Shown here in pieces: positions 1 to 8,700 of a stretch of DNA of 38,164 bases. Position numbers and translations under genes: made by a program. The notes below the pieces were generated by a model, which worked only from the letters and a program-made list of their open reading frames with translations, did no database searches and was not told the origin of the DNA. This DNA comes from Planctomycetota bacterium (GTDB taxonomy: Bacteria > Planctomycetota > Planctomycetia > Pirellulales > Thermoguttaceae), in contig JAUWNG010000019.1 of assembly GCA_030612765.1 (NCBI GenBank), positions 1 to 38,164 of the forward strand, written 5' to 3'. Every line of letters starts with the position of its first letter. The first letter of the stretch is position 1.

Positions 1-1
1 C

Positions 2-112
2 GACCATCTGAAAAACCGTGCAATTCCAAACCAACAAACTGAAACGCGGCTACGAAGTAAAATCCTCAACAAATTCACTCGCCTCGGACTCCCCGAGTTC
101 GAGTGGAATTAG
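2..112 (+). CDS. 3' end of an unrecognised gene (partial)
   Basis: An open frame runs from the window edge to TAG at 110-112. It gives 36 residues ending GLPEFEWN, rich in Lys, Arg and Asn. The start lies outside the window, and I do not recognise the family. It converges on the minus-strand channel operon, with only a short heptamer repeat between them. The frame is short enough to be open by chance, so this is tentative. Confidence 0.35.
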   Translation, partial: DHLKNRAIPNQQTETRLRSKILNKFTRLGLPEFEWN

Positions 113-123
113 TCAACAAGGCC

Positions 124-140
124 ACTGACAACTGACAACT
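124..140. repeat. Short heptamer repeat (ACTGACA)n
   Basis: Two and a half copies of ACTGACA lie between two convergent genes. The same unit occurs upstream of tpiA near 14449-14470. It belongs to the dispersed seven-base repeats described in the findings. Confidence 0.5.
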
Positions 141-146
141 CCCCGC

Positions 147-1982
147 TCACTTCCTTTCCACCATCAGCCCGCTCCCTTCCAACAGCGCGACCAACTCGGC
201 GAACCGCCGTTCGCCGCCGGGGGCGACGGAGACCTTCAGCACCGGCCGCCAATACATGCTTCGCCCGGCAATCCCCCACGCCTCCATCTGTTCCCAAACG
301 GCCGAGATCAGCGTGTCGACCGACGACTCGACGCGCGGGCCGAGCGGCACGACTTTGTTATCCCTCGGGCCGCGGTCGGAGAACACTACTATCCGGTCGA
401 CGTGGCACTCGATGCGGATCGGCCGTCGAATACCAACCGACCCGCTCGCGGCGTCGCGCAGCCCCCAGCCTTTTCCACGCTTGGCGGTCAAACTTGTGGT
501 TATCGAGCATCCGCCGCCATTTTGATCGGACGGATCGTCATTTCGCTCCACGTCTAGCCTGCCGGGTGGCGGCTCGGGAGTCGGCTCCCACCCACCCGGC
601 AGCAGCGGCCGACCGCTTCCCACGGCCGACGACTGGCCCGACGGGTCTTGCTCGCGCGGCGGCCGGCCGACCACGTATCCCTCGGGCCGAGTGTCGTTTT
701 CGCCGTCGGCGGCGTTGGCGAAGCCAGTGGCACACGATTGATCGGCGACGGCGGCGTTGGCTCTTCTCAAGGGATTTGTGTCGGCGGCATTGCCCGAGGT
801 TGGCGGTCCCGGTGGATCGCCGTATCCGTCCCCCGCGAGCGCAGTCGCGGGGCGTTTTTCCGCTCCCCCCGCCCCTCGTCCCTCGTCCCTCGCCCCTCGT
901 CCCTCGTCCCTCCTCGCCGCAACTGGGCCGGCGGGACGAACCGGCCGGTAGCCGCCCGCGCCTGAGTTGGAAGAGACCTCCTCGCGGACGAAACCGCCGC
1001 CGCTGGGCTTCGCCCGATACACGACTTTTGTTCGGACGTCCCGGTGCGTGGGCGCGGCCGCGGCCAGCCGGGCCCGGCTTATCCGCGCCGAGGCGACCAC
1101 CTGACGGACGACTCGGGCCAAATGCGGATCGGGCGGTCGGAACGCCAGGTTCCAATCGTCGCCGATCAACTCGTAACCGAAGTCGGAACCCCACGAGGTC
1201 ATCGCCGCGCGGGCGGCATAGTAGGCGTTGATCCCCTCCGGCCGGACCAGCAGCATTGGATACGGTTCGCCCGCCTCGGCGTCGAAGTTCGACTGCTCCA
1301 GCATGTACTCACGCGCGGCGCGCATCGCGGCCGCCAGCGGATTGCCCGGCCCCAGCGGCCCGTCGAAGTCGGAATCGGTCAACTCGATGCCTTCGGGTTG
1401 CAACACCACGGCGTCCGCGCGACATTCAATGTAGATCGGCCGGCGATGCGTTTGATTCGGTCCCTCGTAAGGGACTATCGCGTAAGAGGGTTTTTGGGCG
1501 GCGGACTGGTTGCGGGCTTCGGCAATCCGCCGGGCAGCCGCGTCGATTTCGGCGCGGACGCGCCGCAATTCCGCCTTGGTTTCACTGCCCCGCCGCCGGT
1601 CGGTTTGCTCCAGACGGTCGAGATCGTCCAGGGTGTTTCGGCATCGTTCAAACTGCTCCCGCAATCGTCGCCCGTGGTCCTCGAAGTGTCCCAATTGCAG
1701 TCGGGCGTCGGCCAATTGAGCCTCGGTTTTCGCCCGCGATTGGCGCAGCATCTCGATGCGCCACCGGGCGTCCTCCAGCCGCATCCGCACGTCGACCGTT
1801 TGTTCGGCGGCTTTGGCCAGCGCGGCCGCCTCGGCCTGGCGTTTGGCGACGAAAGTAATGGCCATCAGCAACGGAACCAACGCGCCCATCGTGCAGATCA
1901 ATACCGCCAGAAACGGAAACATCGCGATGCGCGATTCCGCCCGGGTAGCGTGTCGGCGTTTTGGTCGGAGGACGAATTTCAT
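147..1982 (-). CDS. Large single-TM partner of a MotA/ExbB-like channel, with duplicated C-terminal module
   Basis: This 611-aa protein has a basic N-terminus and one membrane segment at about residues 21-46, followed by an Ala/Glu/Arg-rich coiled coil to about 165. Two related modules follow, at about 180-300 and 519-611. Each opens with RRPI-x-IEC-x2-D and includes a P-x-L-x-V-x-P-x-G stretch. The roughly 200-residue linker between them is Pro/Gly-rich and partly encoded by a heptamer array. The start codon overlaps the stop of the upstream channel gene by four bases (1979-1982), so the two are probably translationally coupled. The topology of one TM plus a periplasmic domain resembles ExbD/TolR/MotB, but I see no OmpA-like peptidoglycan motif. 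A role as stator or force-transducing partner is inference from gene order. Confidence 0.75.
   Translation of the reverse strand: MKFVLRPKRRHATRAESRIAMFPFLAVLICTMGALVPLLMAITFVAKRQAEAAALAKAAEQTVDVRMRLEDARWRIEMLRQSRAKTEAQLADARLQLGHFEDHGRRLREQFERCRNTLDDLDRLEQTDRRRGSETKAELRRVRAEIDAAARRIAEARNQSAAQKPSYAIVPYEGPNQTHRRPIYIECRADAVVLQPEGIELTDSDFDGPLGPGNPLAAAMRAAREYMLEQSNFDAEAGEPYPMLLVRPEGINAYYAARAAMTSWGSDFGYELIGDDWNLAFRPPDPHLARVVRQVVASARISRARLAAAAPTHRDVRTKVVYRAKPSGGGFVREEVSSNSGAGGYRPVRPAGPVAARRDEGRGARDEGRGAGGAEKRPATALAGDGYGDPPGPPTSGNAADTNPLRRANAAVADQSCATGFANAADGENDTRPEGYVVGRPPREQDPSGQSSAVGSGRPLLPGGWEPTPEPPPGRLDVERNDDPSDQNGGGCSITTSLTAKRGKGWGLRDAASGSVGIRRPIRIECHVDRIVVFSDRGPRDNKVVPLGPRVESSVDTLISAVWEQMEAWGIAGRSMYWRPVLKVSVAPGGERRFAELVALLEGSGLMVERK
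873..914. repeat. Heptamer array (CCCTCGT)n inside a coding region
   Basis: Six consecutive seven-base units, CCCTCGT with two variants. Seven is not a multiple of three, so the array reads through all frames and produces a seven-residue period (RDEGRGA twice) in the linker of the channel partner. Confidence 0.85.
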
Positions 1983-3157
1983 GCCGCATGAGTGGCGCGT
2001 CGGGAGGGTTCAAGGTTGATCTGTGGCGTGGTGCCCGGCGATTCGGCCAGCCGTGCGCTGAGCATGTTCACCGCCGCCGCCAGACTGAGGACGGTTTGCT
2101 GGAAATGTTTCGCGCCGGCCAGCGAGGCGAGGTTGCGGTTCAGCGCGTCTTCCAACCGCGTGACCTCGCCGGCGGCCTCGACGGCCCTCTGTAGCACTTC
2201 GGCCTGGCGAGAGAGTTCTCCGGTGGCGGCCGACATCGCTGCCTGCACTTGCCCTCCGGCGGCCTCCGCCATCTTCGACCATTGTTCGGCTGCCGATTCG
2301 ACCGAGTCGCGCCACAATTCGGCCTGCCTCCGCGCCAATGTCTCCGACGCTTGCAGCATCATCTCGGTCATCCGCTGCATGGCGACGATCTGCCCGTCGG
2401 CGCCGCCTGGGACCGCCGGAAACCGATCAAACAACTCGTCCTGTACACGACTGTCCACCTCTTCCAACAACCGGTTTTCCAACTGCTCCACGCAGAAGTG
2501 GACGAACATTAAAATTATTGCCAGCGAAAGGGCCAAGGCGGTAGTGTCGAACTTCAAACCCAGACCTTTTAACACCTTGAACATCGATTGGTCCATGGCG
2601 CTAAAATCGATGCCGTTCAGCGCCATCGTGATGCCGATCACCGTGCCGAGAAAGCCGAGGATCGGGATTGCCCAAACTATCACGCGGAACAGGCCGTGTC
2701 CGGAATGCACGTGGGCGGCGTCCACGTCGGAAAGATATTTCAGTTCGTCGCCCAGCGAATCGGCCGAGCCGCGCCAGCGGACGTGCTTCAGCGCCGCGCG
2801 GAGCCGCGAGATGTAGTATTCGCCCCAACGCCGCTCGGGCAGCCGATCCAGCCGCGCCAGCAAAGCGTCGCACTGCTCGGCCGGTTGCGACGTTTTCACC
2901 GCCGGTCCCAGCGGCGAGTCGCCGAGTGCCGCTCGTTGCGCGAACGTATCGAACAATTTGATCGTCAGCGCCGCCAACCCGACGGCGAACATGATCGTCT
3001 CTATGTACTCCACCGGGTGGCCGGCGAAGTAACGCTTCACCAACGGCAAACCCAACGGCCCGTAGTGGACCAGGGCGTAAAACCCCACGGAACCCAGTAT
3101 CCCCCATAGGAATGGCGATCTGCCGATCGCCCGGATCGATTGACTTAACTTGCTCAT
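1979..3157 (-). CDS. MotA/TolQ/ExbB-family proton-channel protein
   Basis: This 392-aa membrane protein has hydrophobic segments at about 16-38, 50-70, 158-180 and 204-225. The third contains the Gly-rich stretch ILGFLGTVIGITMAL, characteristic of MotA/TolQ/ExbB proteins. A long Ala/Glu-rich helical tail (about 226-370) follows. Family members form the ion-conducting core of energy-transducing complexes in the inner membrane. The next gene overlaps it by four bases and supplies the likely single-TM partner. No Zorya helicase or nuclease genes are adjacent, and neither TonB nor flagellar genes are present, so the process being powered is unknown. ATG at 3157 is preceded by AAGGA about 11 bases upstream, partly inside an inverted repeat. 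Confidence 0.85.
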   Translation of the reverse strand: MSKLSQSIRAIGRSPFLWGILGSVGFYALVHYGPLGLPLVKRYFAGHPVEYIETIMFAVGLAALTIKLFDTFAQRAALGDSPLGPAVKTSQPAEQCDALLARLDRLPERRWGEYYISRLRAALKHVRWRGSADSLGDELKYLSDVDAAHVHSGHGLFRVIVWAIPILGFLGTVIGITMALNGIDFSAMDQSMFKVLKGLGLKFDTTALALSLAIILMFVHFCVEQLENRLLEEVDSRVQDELFDRFPAVPGGADGQIVAMQRMTEMMLQASETLARRQAELWRDSVESAAEQWSKMAEAAGGQVQAAMSAATGELSRQAEVLQRAVEAAGEVTRLEDALNRNLASLAGAKHFQQTVLSLAAAVNMLSARLAESPGTTPQINLEPSRRATHAA

Positions 3158-3159
3158 GT

Positions 3160-3239
3160 CCGATTAGGTCCTTCGTTCGATGTTGTTCCTTGCATAGCGC
3201 GCAGAGGGGCCGCAGCATCCTCAAAATCGACCTAATCGG
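3160..3239 (-). promoter_or_regulatory. Leader inverted repeat next to the channel gene start
   Basis: CCGATTAGGTC at 3160-3170 and its exact reverse complement at 3229-3239 are separated by 58 bases. The near arm lies three bases from the channel gene start codon and includes the end of its AAGGA ribosome-binding sequence. Folding in the mRNA could hide the site, or the arms could be protein-binding half sites. This is inference from position only. Confidence 0.35.
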
Positions 3240-3623
3240 TAAAGTTTATGAGTCGAATCGGCTACGGAAAGGGATTGCGGGGAGTGTGAGTGGATGAGAG
3301 GGAAATGGGGTTGAGTGGGGGGGAATGAGAGTTGGTGGGAGGGGTCTCGATCCGCCTTGTCGGCAAAGTTTGCCAAAGTTGATGTCGGCAGGTGCCGATG
3401 ATGAGAGTCTGTGTAATATATTTCATTTCACGGCTCACGGCGTGTATTCCCAAGGGGGGAACAGTCCGGTGTCGGCCCATCGGCGGGCTGCCCGGACTGT
3501 TGCATTTCTTGTTCGCCGTTGAACGCCGACCGTGGTCTCCCTCTGAGGCCCGCACCACGCTGGCAATTCCCTACGATTGGGGATAAATTATACTGGTTCC
3601 AATAAGCTGACCTCGGCGCTAAC
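3240..3623. other. Intergenic region between divergent channel operon and kinase
   Basis: I see no supportable gene here. It holds a G-rich stretch around 3295-3350, a small palindrome TCGGCAGGTGCCGA near 3388-3401, and TATACT at 3589-3594, which could be a -10 element for the kinase, although no good -35 is visible. Confidence 0.4.
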
Positions 3624-5207
3624 ATGTCTTCCCAATCCCCCCCAGCTCCCGACCCGCACCAACCCGCCGAGGGCGATCTATCCGGGCGACGCTTGGGTGA
3701 CTTCCACCTCTTGCGGCGGCTGGGGCGCGGGGCGATGGCCGAGGTCTATCTGGCCGAGCAGGAGCGTCTGAAGCGGCGGGTGGCTATAAAAATACTCAAA
3801 CCGGAGCTGGCCGACGACCGAACGTATCTCCAGCGGTTCGAGTTGGAGGCCCAGGCCGCCGCCTCGTTGGTCCACACCAACATCGTGCAGATATACGAGG
3901 TCGGCTGCGTCGACCAATTGCACTACATTGCCCAGGAGTACGTGCAAGGCCGGAACCTCCGCGATTACCTTTCCCGGCATGGTCCGCCCGATCTGAGCCA
4001 CGCGCTGTCGATCATCCGCCAGGTTGCGTCCGCGCTGGCCAAGGCGGCCGAACGGGGCGTCGTCCACCGCGACATCAAGCCGGAAAACATCATGCTCACC
4101 TCCAGCGGCGAGGTGAAGGTGGCCGACTTCGGACTGGCCCGGCTGACTCGCGAAGGCGCCTCGAACGACCTGACCCAGATCGGCATCACGCTGGGTACGC
4201 CTCTTTACATGAGCCCGGAGCAGGTCGAAGGCAAGCCGCTCGACCCGCGCAGCGACATCTATTCGTTCGGCGTGACCTGCTACCAGATGCTCGCCGGCGC
4301 GCCGCCGTTTACCGGCGAGACGGCGTTGGGGGTTGCGGTGCAGCACTTGAAGTCGCGGCCTCGGCCGCTCGAATCGCTGCGTCCCGACCTGCCTCCGTCG
4401 CTGTGCCGGATCGTGCATCGGATGTTGGCGAAAAATCCCTCGGAGCGTTTCGATTCGGCCCGCGATCTGCTCCGCGAATTGCGCCGGGTGCAGATGGAGC
4501 ATTTCGGCGACAATTGGCCCGAGGATCTGCCCGGCTGGGAGTCGCTGGCGGCGGAGATGCCCGACGATCCGCGTGTCGCGGCCACCCAACGGCTGGACGA
4601 GTTGATGAAATCCACCGCCCGAATGCGGCCCGGCCGGCGTCGTTGGGGCTGGCTTGCGGCGGGGCTAATGGCCGCGTTCGCCCTCGGCGGCGCCGCGGCC
4701 TGGTGGTTGGTCGTCCCGCCGCCGCTGTTGGCCGACGCGAAACCCGCTCCGCCGAAGGTTCCCAAGGAGCCTAGCGTCGAGCGCCAGTGCTATCGCGCCA
4801 GCCAGATTGGCACGGAAGCCGCCTGGCAAAGCGTGCTCGACTATTACCCCGACAAGAAATCCTACGCACTCCGCGCCAAGCAACAACTCTCGTTGATCTT
4901 CTTGCGCAAGGAAGAGTATACTCGGGCGATGGCGATTTTCGACGAGCTGGCCACCTTGGACGAAGACCAGCCCGAGCTAAGGGCCTTCGGCCTGGCCGGA
5001 CAATGCGGCGTATTGAGTCTCCGCGGCCAGTGCGACGAGTCGGACGCCGTCCTACGCCGGCTTTGGCCCATCCACGACCGACTCGACAACAGACAGATGA
5101 AAAGATTGTTGCAATACGCCATCGAGAGAAACCGATCGAAGCTAGGCCAACAGACCGCACGGGAGTGGGGCCGCTGGCTTGCCGAGCAGTTCCGCGAGGG
5201 CGATTGA
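3624..5207 (+). CDS. Membrane-anchored Ser/Thr protein kinase (PknB type)
   Basis: This 527-aa protein has an N-terminal Hanks-type kinase domain at about residues 25-290. Visible motifs are the Gly-rich loop GRGAMAEVYLA, the catalytic Lys in VAIKIL, HRDIKPEN, DFGLAR and the activation segment GTPLYMSPEQ. One membrane segment at about 345-366 is followed by about 160 residues of helical, TPR-like character, probably outside the cytoplasm. Kinases of this layout phosphorylate protein Ser/Thr residues in response to envelope signals, and they are abundant in planctomycetes. ATG is chosen from the domain start; no clear Shine-Dalgarno precedes it. No phosphatase or dedicated substrate gene is adjacent, so the target is unknown. 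Confidence 0.93.
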   Translation: MSSQSPPAPDPHQPAEGDLSGRRLGDFHLLRRLGRGAMAEVYLAEQERLKRRVAIKILKPELADDRTYLQRFELEAQAAASLVHTNIVQIYEVGCVDQLHYIAQEYVQGRNLRDYLSRHGPPDLSHALSIIRQVASALAKAAERGVVHRDIKPENIMLTSSGEVKVADFGLARLTREGASNDLTQIGITLGTPLYMSPEQVEGKPLDPRSDIYSFGVTCYQMLAGAPPFTGETALGVAVQHLKSRPRPLESLRPDLPPSLCRIVHRMLAKNPSERFDSARDLLRELRRVQMEHFGDNWPEDLPGWESLAAEMPDDPRVAATQRLDELMKSTARMRPGRRRWGWLAAGLMAAFALGGAAAWWLVVPPPLLADAKPAPPKVPKEPSVERQCYRASQIGTEAAWQSVLDYYPDKKSYALRAKQQLSLIFLRKEEYTRAMAIFDELATLDEDQPELRAFGLAGQCGVLSLRGQCDESDAVLRRLWPIHDRLDNRQMKRLLQYAIERNRSKLGQQTAREWGRWLAEQFREGD

Positions 5208-5275
5208 CACTGCGGGCGGCGGCTGGTACAAGTTAATGATTCTTAGCTTGGCCGTGTGCCGACAACAAAGGAAAA

Positions 5276-5348
5276 GCCCCCTTCGTCTAGTGGCCTAGGA
5301 CGTCGGATTCTCAGTCCGATAACACCGGTTCGACTCCGGTAGGGGGTA
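5276..5348 (+). tRNA. tRNA-Glu (anticodon CTC)
   Basis: A complete cloverleaf can be drawn. The acceptor stem GCCCCCT pairs with AGGGGGT (the first pair is G-U), the anticodon stem TCGGA/TCCGA encloses loop TTCTCAG, and the T arm is ACCGG-TTCGACT-CCGGT. The anticodon CTC reads GAG. CCA is not encoded and must be added after transcription. It lies about 70 bases after the kinase gene. Confidence 0.95.
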
Positions 5349-5393
5349 CTTGTGTGTTTTGGTTTACTATCGCATTGAACCGCAACGGTTGGC

Positions 5394-5422
5394 AAAAAGC
5401 CCTTGTTTTCGGGGGCTTTTTT
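5394..5422 (+). terminator. Rho-independent terminator after tRNA-Glu
   Basis: AAAAAGCCC at 5394-5402 pairs with GGGCTTTTT at 5413-5421 and is followed by T. The hairpin ends in a T run, the standard intrinsic terminator layout, 46 bases after the tRNA. Confidence 0.65.
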
Positions 5423-5502
5423 CGTTGTCTTGCGAAAACGCGCCTCTGTATTCCGCATTCCGCCAAACTGGCCGCTGAAGCGGCCAGCCCTTCGCACTCT
5501 TC

Positions 5503-5586
5503 ACTACCCACTACCCACTATCCACTATCCACTACCCACTATCCACTATCCACTACCCACTACCCACTACCCACTATCCACTATCC
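5503..5586. repeat. Twelve-unit heptamer array (ACTACCC/ACTATCC)n
   Basis: Twelve exact-length seven-base units alternate between ACTACCC and ACTATCC without interruption. The array lies between the tRNA-Glu terminator and the surface-protein promoter. The same unit in the other orientation occurs at 18259-18304, and in the same orientation at 19177-19232. Confidence 0.95.
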
Positions 5587-5638
5587 CCCTCGATAAGACC
5601 AATTTTTCCGGATATCCGGCAGCCTTCGTGTTGTTTCA

Positions 5639-5667
5639 TTGACACCACCATTCGTTCTGGATAATAT
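5639..5667 (+). promoter_or_regulatory. Strong sigma-70-type promoter for the giant surface protein
   Basis: TTGACA at 5639-5644, a 17-base spacer, then TAATAT at 5662-5667. This is a near-consensus housekeeping promoter, giving a leader of roughly 100 bases before the gene at 5775. A palindrome CCGGATATCCGG lies just upstream at about 5609-5620. Confidence 0.6.
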
Positions 5668-5774
5668 GGGGGCATACTGTAGCCCGTACTCAGAGAGATG
5701 AGTAACAGGCTGAGCGTCTACTGTTTCCATTGTCGGAAGTGGTCGCTCTTTCTATGTTCCAAAGGACTGCCGCA

Positions 5775-8700
5775 ATGTCTTTTACCCGCCGTTCGCTTTT
5801 CGAACCGCGTCGTCGTTTGGGTTCTTATGAGTCATCGAAGGGAGGGAAGCTCAGCGGTGCAATCGGTCGAGATTCCCGCTCCCGCCGTCTGCATCTCGAA
5901 CCGCTGGAAGACCGCACGCTGTTGTCGGTCGGCGCCGGCGGCATGGTCTGGAACGATCTGAACCTGGACGGCATCCGCGACCTCGACGAGCCGGGCGTGG
6001 CCGGAGCGGTGGCCGAAGTCTTTTCCTCGACCGACGCGGTAATCGGCAACGAGGACGACGTTTCCCTCGGCGTGGCAATCACCGACGCCGACGGCCTCTA
6101 TTCGTTCGACGACTTGCCGGACAGCCCGAACTTTTACGCGGTCTTCCGCACTCCGGTCGGCTACGAGTTCACCGCTCAAGACGCCGGCGGCGACGACACG
6201 TTGGACAGCGACGCCGACGCGGTGGGCGTAACTTCGTTGTTCACGATCCCCGCCGGCCAAGCCGACACGACAATCGACGCCGGGCTGATCGGCGATTCGC
6301 CCGAGTTCGGCTGGGCTCTGAACGTCGGCGCGACGTTTGATGAAGCCGCCGCCGAGGCCGTGGTCGTGGACGATTCGGGCAACGCTTACATAACCGGCTA
6401 TTTCGACGGCACGATCGATTTCGACCCCGGTTCGGGGATTCTCAATCTAACCAGCGCCGGAGGGGCGGACGTCTTCGCGGCCAAGTATTCGGCCGACGGA
6501 GCGCTCGTTTGGGCCAAGAGCTTCGGAGGAACGGAAACAGACAAAGGATTCGACATCGCACTGGCCGACGACGGCAGCCTCTTCGTCGCCGGATATTTTT
6601 ACGGTACGGCCGATTTCAACCCCGGCGCGGAAACATTCGAGTTGACCAGCGCCGGACTGAACGACGCTTTCGCAATGAAACTCAACGCTGGCGGCAATCT
6701 CGTTTGGGCTTCCGGCATGGGCGGCGAAGGTGCCGAACTGGCCCACGCCATCGCCTTGGCCCCGGATGGAAGCGTCCATACGACCGGTTATTTCATGGAA
6801 GCGGGCGTTCCAATCGAGGATCCCAACACGGACATTTTCATCTCGAAGCTGGACCCGGGCGGCAATCCCGTCTGGGAAAAGATCATTGGCGGCGACAACG
6901 CCGACGAAGGTGCGGGCATCGCCGCGGACGACGAGGGCAATGTTTACGTCACCGGGTATTTTTCCGGCGTGGTGGATTTCGATCCGGGCGAGGACATTTA
7001 CAACATTACAGTCGGCGACGACTCCTGGAATGTTCAGAACTCCTTCGTGCTGAAGTTGAACGCGGACGGCAATTTCGTCTGGGCCACCGGATTGGATGGA
7101 AACGACGTCGATTTGCTGAACGACATCGCCGTCGCCCCCGACGGGAGCGTTTACGCCGCGGGAACCTCCATTGAAAAGTCCATCTGGATTATAGGGCCAT
7201 TTCAAGTTCCATTCTTTCCGATTATATACGGCGGTCCCAACGGCGGCTGTATAACGTTCGGTTCAATTGCTTCCGACTACCCATTTCTGTTTTCGTCGGG
7301 GATTGATTCTTTCGCCGCTTCCGATGCGGATTTCGACGAACCGGAAGCATCGCTCTCGTCGTACGGCCTGACCGCGGAAGTAAATTCCGTCGACCTGGGC
7401 GCGCGGTCCGGCAGCATCCTCGTCAAACTGGATTCCGCGGGCAACCTGGTCTGGTGCGAAAACACCGGTTCATCGGAAAGCGAAGGCAGCGGACTTTCGC
7501 TAGGAAACGACGGCAACATTTATGCCACCGGAACCCTTGTCGGCGTCGCTGATTTCAACCCCGGATCGGATGCCTTCGCGCTCGACGGCGGAGACGGAAG
7601 CGGGTTCGTGTCGGTCTTTAATCCTGACGGCGAGTTTGTCCAGGCCTTTCTGGCCGGTTCCCCGGACAACCTGACGGAGCTTGACATCGCGGTCGCCACC
7701 GACGGTGCCGTATACGTATCCGGGTTTTTCTTCGGCACACTCGATTTCGACCCTGGCGCGAATGTTTTTTCCCTCGTAAGCACAGGCGAAGTCGACCTCT
7801 TCCTATGCAAGTTCCTGGCCTTCGACGGACCGACCGACGTGTTGCTGTCCGAAAACAGCGTGGGCGACGGTCAGGCCGCCGGTACGCTGGTCGGTGTTCT
7901 GTCCACCCCCGGCGAGCAATCCGTAGCGACCTATACGTACTCGCTGGTCGAGGGAAACGGTGCGGACGACAACGGTTCGTTCATCATCGTCAGCGATCAG
8001 CTCCAAACCAACGCCGTATTCGACGCCGCCGATAAATCTTCCTATACCATCCGCGTCCGTTCGACCGACTATGCCGGCCAGTACGTGGAGAAGGAGTTTA
8101 CGATTACGGTTGCCGACGTTACGCCCCCCGATGTCGTGCTGACGGCCCCGGCGTTCGACAACTCCGGCTCGCCGGCGGTCACGGTCTCTGCGATGGACGG
8201 AGAGGTCGCGCTGACCAACGACTCGACGGTGCTGCTGGACGTTGATTTGAACAACGACGGCGATTTCGACGACGACGGCGAAGCCGACTATACGACGGCT
8301 ACGCTCGTCGATGGAACGGCGACCTTCAACGTCTCGCCCGAGTTGGAAGACGGAACCTACAACCTTCGGGCGCGGGTCTCCGATGCGGCGGGCAACGAAG
8401 GCGCCAGCAACGTGGCCACGATGGTCGTCGATACGACCGCGCCGACGATTTCCGCCGTGCTGGTGGTGGAGGAGATGGGGACTCGGGACGGGGTGTTGAC
8501 GACCAGCGAGAGTTTGCTGATGACCTTCAACGCGGTCGATCCTGACGGCGTGGCCAGTGTGACCGTTCAAGTGGACGGTCAAAACGTCACGCCCGTTTAC
8601 GGTCCATACGCGGCGGCGTCCGGCGTAAATTTTGGAGTGCCGCTGGGCACGCTGTCCGCTGGCGCCCACAGTTATTCGATCGTGGCCACCGACAAGGACG

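Noticed and set aside
1044-1991. Long + strand open frame opposite the channel partner gene
   Set aside because: It is a shadow of the minus-strand gene, which has the TM helix, coiled coil, paired domain and operon overlap.
147-3157. Zorya-type anti-phage system (ZorA/ZorB)
   Set aside because: The channel protein fits ZorA loosely, but the partner shows no OmpA-like domain and no helicase, nuclease or ZorC/D/E gene is adjacent.
5503-5586. CRISPR array
   Set aside because: Units are seven bases with no spacers, and no cas genes are present in the window.
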